Shown piece after piece: positions 44,801 through 64,000 of a stretch of DNA of 64,000 nt. Position 1 is the stretch's first letter; the number at the start of each line of letters is the position of its first letter. The translations under genes and the position numbers were made by a program. Source of the DNA: Anabas testudineus (Eukaryota; Chordata; Actinopteri; Anabantiformes; Anabantidae). The DNA lies in contig NC_046610.1 in assembly GCF_900324465.2 (NCBI RefSeq), positions 18,633,484 through 18,697,483 on the forward strand, read 5' to 3'. The notes under the pieces are model-generated. The model saw only the letters and a list, made by a program, of their open reading frames with translations. It was not told the origin of the DNA and did no database searches.

Positions 44801-46039
44801 GTGCTTTTTAAGCCGCGATCATTCATTTGTGACGCCCTACATGCTACAACCAGGACGTGGTGGACATATTAAGTTAGCATTTCCCACCTTCTTCACGCCG
44901 GGCTTGTCCTGCAGTGCGCTCTTTCCAAGTCTGTCAGCGCACGCGTTCTTCGGCGTCGTCGGCTCCTCCACCACCACCATCCCCCTCAGAGGAAGAGTAA
45001 TGTTCCCGCAGCGGGTCCTGCGCAGCCGGCCCCTCGCCACCTCTCTCTCCATGACCACTTTGACTTTGCCTCGGGTTAGCTTCTCCTCCGACAGCCGCTC
45101 CTGGCTGCTCAGATAGCTCAGGATCTCCTTCAGTCCCAGTGGTTTCATGTGGCCTCTGAGGTTCCTCTCGGACAGGCTGCGAACAGAAGCCACCAGTCTG
45201 TCTCCCAGGTCGGAGTTGGCGTGGTTGCGCGCTGTTTTGGTGCCTCCTCCTCCTCCGGCTCGAAGTTTCAGGGGCACGGTCTGCTTCTGCCTCTGCTGTT
45301 GCGGGAGGCTGCCGACGCTCCCAGAGCAAGTTTTGTTGTGGCTGTCAGCTCCGGACAACCCAGCCTCCTTTCCTCCGCCGGCTGCATCGGCTTGGCTCGG
45401 TGATGTCCTGCCTCCATCCCCGGCGTCGTGTGCGCTTGTTCTGTAGGTGGGACCTGGACCCGGGCTGTCCCCCACTCCCTGCTGTCCTAATCCCTTGTCT
45501 GTCGGTGCACTTGCTTTCTCCTCTTTACAGCCGCTCCCGACAGCGCAGCCCGTTGTTGCGCCACCGCTGAGACACCCGTTTCCGCTACTCGGGCTAGAGG
45601 CAGGCTTGATCTTTTTGCCAGTGGTGCTAGCTGATGTTTGAGTGCGGGGATCCGGGCTGGGCTCCGAGTCCTCCTCTCCCTCCTCCTGGTCCGTGAAGCT
45701 GTGCGCACTGTCGCCGTTGTTGTTCAGATGGTCGTGTTTGCTCCGCTCCCTCGCTGCCTCCGCGCCGCCGCTGCCAGCGGCCGTGAACTCACTCCTCTTT
45801 CTGCTTTTCCTCTGCATCTTCGCCGCGTTTCGGTACGATATGGACCCTTTGTAGCTAACTTTGAGCACCGTCTGCTCTTGGATCAGTTTTTCCAGTTCTG
45901 TCCTGGTTCGGTCCGGGTCTGACCCGTGTCGTCTCCGGACCATTCGACAGATCCTCTCCAGATCCGGACGGGCTTTCCTCGATCGGAGGGAGTCGATTGT
46001 TTCCAGGATCCACTCTCGGTACTTATTGGGCTCGGACAT
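38871..46039 (-). CDS. samd1: SAM domain-containing protein 1 (atherin)
   Basis: Nuclear repressor that binds unmethylated CpG-island DNA and recruits KDM1A/L3MBTL3. Exons: 44888-46039, 43640-43880, 43189-43307, 40918-40967, 40708-40825, 39149-39263, 38871-39014. Exon 1 starts [20 protein letters not shown] and encodes the winged-helix SAH domain ([34 protein letters not shown]), then a long Ser/Gly/Pro disordered region and a second conserved stretch ([20 protein letters not shown]). Exon 2 has an acidic Glu tract ([17 protein letters not shown]). The last two exons encode the C-terminal SAM domain ([40 protein letters not shown]). The AUG at 46039 was chosen because family homology begins there, although the frame is open further upstream. 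The 40918-40967 and 40708-40825 exons do not join in phase (see findings); exon 2 joins 40708-40825 in phase directly. Confidence 0.92.
39727..39915 (+). repeat. Fish dispersed repeat (AATTCAAATTTATTTGTATAGCGCC type)
   Basis: The sequence TTTATTTGTATAGCGCCAAA, followed by CATCTCAAGGCACTTTACAG and a CCCAACAATCCC motif, is a very common fish short repeat that I recognise from memory. It lies in a samd1 intron. Its class (SINE or LINE tail) I cannot assign. Confidence 0.65.
40070..40700 (+). mobile_element. Tc1-like transposon remnant with transposase C terminus
   Basis: Plus-strand codons near 40512-40644 read [20 protein letters not shown], then [17 protein letters not shown] and a stop, matching the C-terminal end of fish Tc1 transposases (typically LKQFCKEEWAKIPPQRC...AAKGG). 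The trailing TTAATAAAACACTGTTACCA and the ACTCTGTATGTTAAACGGGC stretch look like the 3' arm. The left part (about 40080-40240) also looks repeat-derived. The N-terminal two-thirds of the transposase are absent. It lies in a samd1 intron, antisense to the gene. Confidence 0.7.
44615..44670. repeat. ATAGAT/TA microsatellite in samd1 intron 1
   Basis: About five ATAGAT units (44620-44650) pass into a pure TA run up to 44670, just downstream of a very GC-rich segment (44280-44580). Confidence 0.9.
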
Positions 46040-46510
46040 CTTCTCCTGCTGGTGCTGATGGGGTTTGGCCCGAGTGCGTCTTCTGCTACTCTGTTGTTTC
46101 ACAAGTGACGCGGTGTTGAAGCTGGAAACAAGAGTGCGATCCCCGGCTGGAGAATGAGGACGGAAGCCCGGCTGGTACGCTCGCGTTCGTTGGCCACATT
46201 GTGCGCTTAAGGTGGACCGAAGATGGCGCCTAGGTCTCCGCCACAGACGCAAATAGTATTTAAGGTGGAATCGAGTCGCTTCTCGCGCATCGGGGCTCTG
46301 CTCTTTGTTCGCAGCGTCGATGGGATCAAGCCGCGGCTGATCATAATCGACCTGAACACAAAGAAACGCGAGGGCGCAGTCCGAGCAGCGGGTGGAGGAG
46401 ACGCTTCACTTATTGAGGGTCGTGTTTCGGAGCGAGCCGGGCGGTCAACAGATGGGTGGATGACGGCCTCATTCCGCATCAAGCGAGCGCCAGTGATGGA
46501 TGTTTGACCT
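44880..46510 (-). promoter_or_regulatory. CpG-rich region over samd1 promoter and exon 1
   Basis: CpG dinucleotides are dense from exon 1 through about 46510, in contrast to the AT-rich surroundings. 46040-46510 lies upstream of the samd1 start and has no TATA box that I can place, which fits a CpG-island housekeeping promoter. A second GC-rich patch is at 43980-44580 inside intron 1. CpG counts were judged by eye. Confidence 0.6.
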
Positions 46511-46550
46511 CTGGGCTCCAACACTCCGGGAACATGTCAAATATCCCCAT

Positions 46551-46594
<44 letters not shown>

Positions 46595-46738
46595 CACACA
46601 CACACACACACATATTCCGTAGAATTTTACAAGTAAAACTTTATTGGAATGATACTCATGTTGCAAAATATTACACTTCGTGTTTTATGTCACTGTTCCC
46701 GTGACTTTAGACACTTCCCTTTGCAGTGTGTGTATGAC

Positions 46739-46770
<32 letters not shown>

Positions 46771-49700
46771 GCGGGGGTTAACATGGTTTACACTGGGGTC
46801 TCATTTCCCTAAAAAGTGCGACAGTATGTACCAGCGTTGTGCCTGCATCGAGAGGATCACTGCAAAAAACACCGAGGAGACACAGAATAATATTGTATTA
46901 TAACATTTTGTCCATGATGATATAGCCAACATTAAACTTGACATGGAGGAAATACAGCGAATGTGAATGTCTCAACAAGTGGTTTACAACATTGCAATAA
47001 GAATAAGAATGATGATACGAATCATAAGAATAATGAGAGTAATAATATTAATAATAATAATAATAATGATAAAGCGGATTGTAAATTCGACCACAACAAC
47101 CAACAAGGCAGCTGAGGACTACATTTAGCCAAAGCTGCAGCTTTTGCCACCAGCTCTCTGAAAATACACGTTTGGCTCCAGACTGATTCATAAAATGAGC
47201 TTTTCAGCTGTTTCCACTGTCTGTATGAAAAGTTTGTTCCCAGTAGTGAAGTGGTATAATGAATATATAAAGTACTGACTGGTCAGGTTAGGAAAATTCC
47301 CCATGGGTCCTCAAAAGACTTGAATGTGGCCATCGGTGAGTGGTAATTTGAGGAAGTGTAACTTTGGGAATATGTCTTACATAAGCATCACTCACCCACT
47401 ACTCCATTACATTACATGTCACCTGGTATCAGGGACTAATAGTCAGAATACTGGTGCCTTTTGCTGCCAATGTCTCATAGATGATGCAATAGAAAATCTA
47501 AATCAATGGTCAGTTTGTGGCCATTTAAGATTTTCATTAATTCAGACAATTCTGTGCTTACGTAATGTATATTTAAATTAATTTCTATTTAAATAACTGC
47601 ACAGTAAACCCAAGGCAATGTAACATCCCAGCATAGTATTCCTCTTTATAATGTACAGAGAGGGGGAGGAATGGTGTTTCTATAGGGACCCGGGGCTCCA
47701 GCCATAGGCCTCGAATGTTATAGATTGCAAAATAATCTGGAACAGATCATTTAGCCCACCTGCAAACAGCTCCACATTTAGTCAGTTTAAATATTCTCCC
47801 ACGTGACCAATGATACACACCTGGAACTACACGTTACAAATGTGTAATTCTCAGAAAATGTGTGGCGTATTTTCCCGTTTCGGAACTCTTTCTCTCACTT
47901 CACTTGTGAATCAAAAGTCTTAAATTATGACAGAGAAACACCAAGGCGCCAGTATGAACCAAATTGGAATATCTTCATTATGGTGGCACATTAAGATACA
48001 ACTATAAAGAAGGCATTTAATGTTTGAAACAGACACTAGTGTCACTTGGTTTTACTTTATTTTAAAGAACATATTCTACAAAGACCACCGTTTTGGGCAC
48101 TGCTTACATCTCTGCCGTCATAGCTCAGGAGCTGAGGAGGCATTGAACACCTGAAGTGTTATGTGTCATATAATTCAAAGAGGCAGGTCGTATACCATGC
48201 TCAGATTTGTCTCTTCATTACACTTAATTCAGCTCCGGGTGCTGTACCCTTTCCTACTTGTTCAATTGTGTGTCAGTCATTTTTATTTTATCGTCATCAC
48301 CACATGAAAAAACAAATACAACAAAAACATTACATTTTAAACACAGAAATGAGGAAAGAGTTGCTGTAGCATGTCACATGGACCGTGGTCCAACTTTGCA
48401 AATGATAAGAGGAGTGGGCTGGGGGGTGGTGGGGGGGGATGGACATAAAAAGATTTCTACAGAGGACCTTGAAGCCAAAGCAGACTGTAATCGATGACTG
48501 GTCAAACAGCTGTGGGACTCTGGCTCAGATGGTCTCTTTCCCTTGGAGTTAGCAGTGGCCAAATGGTTGATTCAACATGCAGAATGAACTAGTCAAGTGA
48601 GGTCTAAGCAGAGACAGCAGGTGCTTTTAAGACCGGAGTTATTAGCAAAAACCAAATCTTCAGGAAGGGGAAAACTGCGGAAGACGCTATCCAAACCTCC
48701 CGTTCCTCTTAATTAACCAGAACCTTATATTCCCAGAACTACTCTATATCATAAGCAAGTGTGTCACACACCTTCTTTACCTGCTGATCCTAATGATTCA
48801 TCTTGATAAAATGTCTAATAAGTGATATGTTCAAACCTGAGATACCATTATGTTACAGTGTTCCTTAGAAACACCATTAAAACTGAGATATTTCTGTTCC
48901 CTTAGCCTCATCTGTTAGCATGATATGATATCATCGACGCCACTAGTAGCTAATAACATGTAAAAACTGAGCGGTGTAGATATGCACATAGCCTATGCAA
49001 CAATGGTTAGAAGTGTAGATGAAGTGTAGGCGGACTTTTTTCCCCCCTTAAGCGTCATCTGTCGCTGACCGAAATTAAGGTGAGCACACGATGCCTCATT
49101 TTTCTGTTTTTCCCATTTTGGCTCATCATGCCGGTGACTTAACATCGTCTGTGATACGAGCGGTTCGGGGTTTAAATATTTAAGAAATAAATTAGGACAA
49201 ACTTGCAAACGTAAAGTAATTGAAGCTGAATGTGTGTGCATTTAAATGTTGTACTTACTCAAAAGGGAAAGAGCGAGTTAGCCAATTGTCAGTTTAAACA
49301 GAAGAAGTATGTGCAGCTCAAGGATTTAACTTGTACGAGACTCTGTGCGCTTCATGTACTCACTAACAGGCTGCTGTAGATTCACACAGGCTCACTGATT
49401 TCTCTATAATGTGGCGCAAAAGTGGAGAAAAGATAAATGCAACAATAATAGAGAAAGGAAGATCTTGGGTGAAAATGTGTAGAGGCAACTCTAAATTAGT
49501 GGGGTTCCCAACACCCATGAATCTGAAGCACACCTTCGTAATAAAGGGATCTATAAATAAGACAGAATAATAAATAAAATGCAACAGAAAAGGCAACACT
49601 GCTGGTTTTCAGTCTCCTTGCTCTTTTTCCCTTCTCTATCCCATTTTCCCTCTGTTTGTAGCTGGTGCTTGTGATTGGACAGGAGACAGTGCTCTCTCCT

Positions 49701-49772
49701 TTGTCTCCCACTTGACCAGCCTACCTTTGACTCTCCCTACATCCTTCTTTCTTCCTCTGTCGCTCTCTAACT
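46040..49772. other. Spacer between samd1 start and prkaca stop
   Basis: Holds the samd1 promoter (to about 46510), a CA repeat at 46552-46612, a TG repeat near 46740-46764, an ATA/AAT-rich tract near 47045-47072 and otherwise unremarkable sequence. The part nearest 49772 is presumably prkaca 3' UTR. No further gene recognised. Confidence 0.5.
46552..46612. repeat. (CA)n microsatellite upstream of samd1
   Basis: About 61 bases of CA with a single CG interruption, half a kilobase upstream of the samd1 start codon. Confidence 0.95.
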
Positions 49773-63348
<13,576 letters not shown>

Positions 63349-64000
63349 GATGACAACCTGTCAACGGGCGATCCGTGGCTTTCGGCCGCCCTGCAGCCCT
63401 CTCACGCCCGTCTGAGCTCGACTGGGTCTGAACGGTGTTTCCTAAATCCAGCTGTAGCAAACGTTAACTCCGACGTCTTGATCGTTAAAGCCCCGGCAGC
63501 TGCTGATGCGGTGCCACGGCGAGACAGGATGGAGCAGCGGGCTCTCTCACTCCACGGTCATCAACAGCCGGTGGCCGATATCGAGCTTAAATCCACGGGG
63601 AGCTGTCGTTCTGGTGTCTCGGTGAGTGGGGCTTCGCTGGACCGTCAGGCCGAGCTCGGCGCAGTTGGCCTGAACACGGAGGATCCAGTCTTCTGTCCCT
63701 CCTTGCAGCCCCCGCGAGCGAGGCCCCCCGGCTCCCCACCTCTCCCCCAGCTCCAAAAAAAAAAAAAAAAAACAGCGATATCGAGGCGGGAATGCACTAT
63801 TCTCAAACGAAAGCCTGTCACGTTTCGTTAACGAACCCAGCTTTTAAAAATTAAACCTCGGCGGGGTCCGACACCGACGGGAACTGGTCCAGATCAACAT
63901 TGGCCCCCTGTAGCCTCGGAGACGAGCGGGATGACGGAACTACAGTCGAGCGAACGTCCCGCCCCCTCGTCAGAACCGGGGAGGATTGACAGGTGGAACT
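63349..64000 (-). promoter_or_regulatory. GC-rich prkaca promoter region
   Basis: CpG-dense sequence upstream of the prkaca ATG to the window edge, with a CCGCCCCCTCG GC box near 63960 and an A tract near 63756-63773. No clear TATA box. The 117-codon plus-strand frame here (63478-63831) looks like a by-product of GC-rich sequence. Confidence 0.55.

Noticed and set aside
45147-45922. Several plus-strand frames of 60-100 codons over samd1 exon 1
   Set aside because: Antisense shadows of a long GC-rich coding exon; the minus-strand frame matches SAMD1.
63478-63831. 117-codon plus-strand open frame in the prkaca promoter region
   Set aside because: GC-rich sequence, no recognisable domain, ends in a lysine run from an A tract, and overlaps the CpG-rich promoter. 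Most likely chance.

Overview
This is a gene-dense vertebrate window, almost certainly from a ray-finned, teleost-type fish. The evidence is exon-intron genes with GT-AG splice sites, fish Tc1-like transposons, many (CA)n/(TG)n microsatellites, and proteins close to but clearly different from the mammalian versions. I see no bacterial operon, CRISPR array, endogenous retrovirus, LTR element or Polinton. I recognised no tRNA, rRNA or microRNA gene by eye.

Layout. (1) 0.3-8.2 kb: two minus-strand CD300/CMRF35/pIgR-like receptor genes, each with signal peptide, one V-type Ig domain, stalk, transmembrane segment and tyrosine-bearing tail. (2) 9.6-11.6 kb: dnajb1 (Hsp40), minus, three exons, with a heat-shock-element-like promoter. 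(3) 14.2-25.3 kb: tecr, plus, divergent from dnajb1, with two alternative first exons. (4) 26.1-27.6 kb: ndufb7, minus, tail-to-tail with tecr. (5) 29.0-34.5 kb: an 18-exon VCP/p97 paralogue, minus, with one splice-phase fault. (6) 38.9-46.0 kb: samd1, minus. (7) 49.8-63.3 kb: prkaca (PKA catalytic subunit alpha), minus, 11 coding exons encoding exactly 351 residues. The window ends in the GC-rich prkaca promoter.

The gene set matches human 19p13.12. There the order is SAMD1(-), PRKACA(-), then DNAJB1(-), TECR(+), NDUFB7(-). Both blocks keep their internal order and strands here but lie in swapped order, and a vcp-like gene (human VCP is on chromosome 9) sits between them.

The genes are housekeeping or regulatory and do not form one pathway: chaperone (dnajb1), ER very-long-chain fatty-acid elongation (tecr), respiratory complex I (ndufb7), AAA+ segregase (vcp-like), CpG-island chromatin repressor (samd1), cAMP signalling (prkaca), plus innate-type receptors. 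Introns and spacers carry several Tc1-like elements in different stages of decay, including a fold-back derivative with a 40-unit CA repeat, LINE 3' fragments and simple repeats. I found no new multi-gene system. The points most worth checking are the vcp-like frame break, the dual-use splice acceptor in tecr, the samd1 phase conflict, an Ig domain lacking its B-strand cysteine, and two unexplained exon-like or promoter-like signals. Exon coordinates come from reading splice sites and reading phase by eye.
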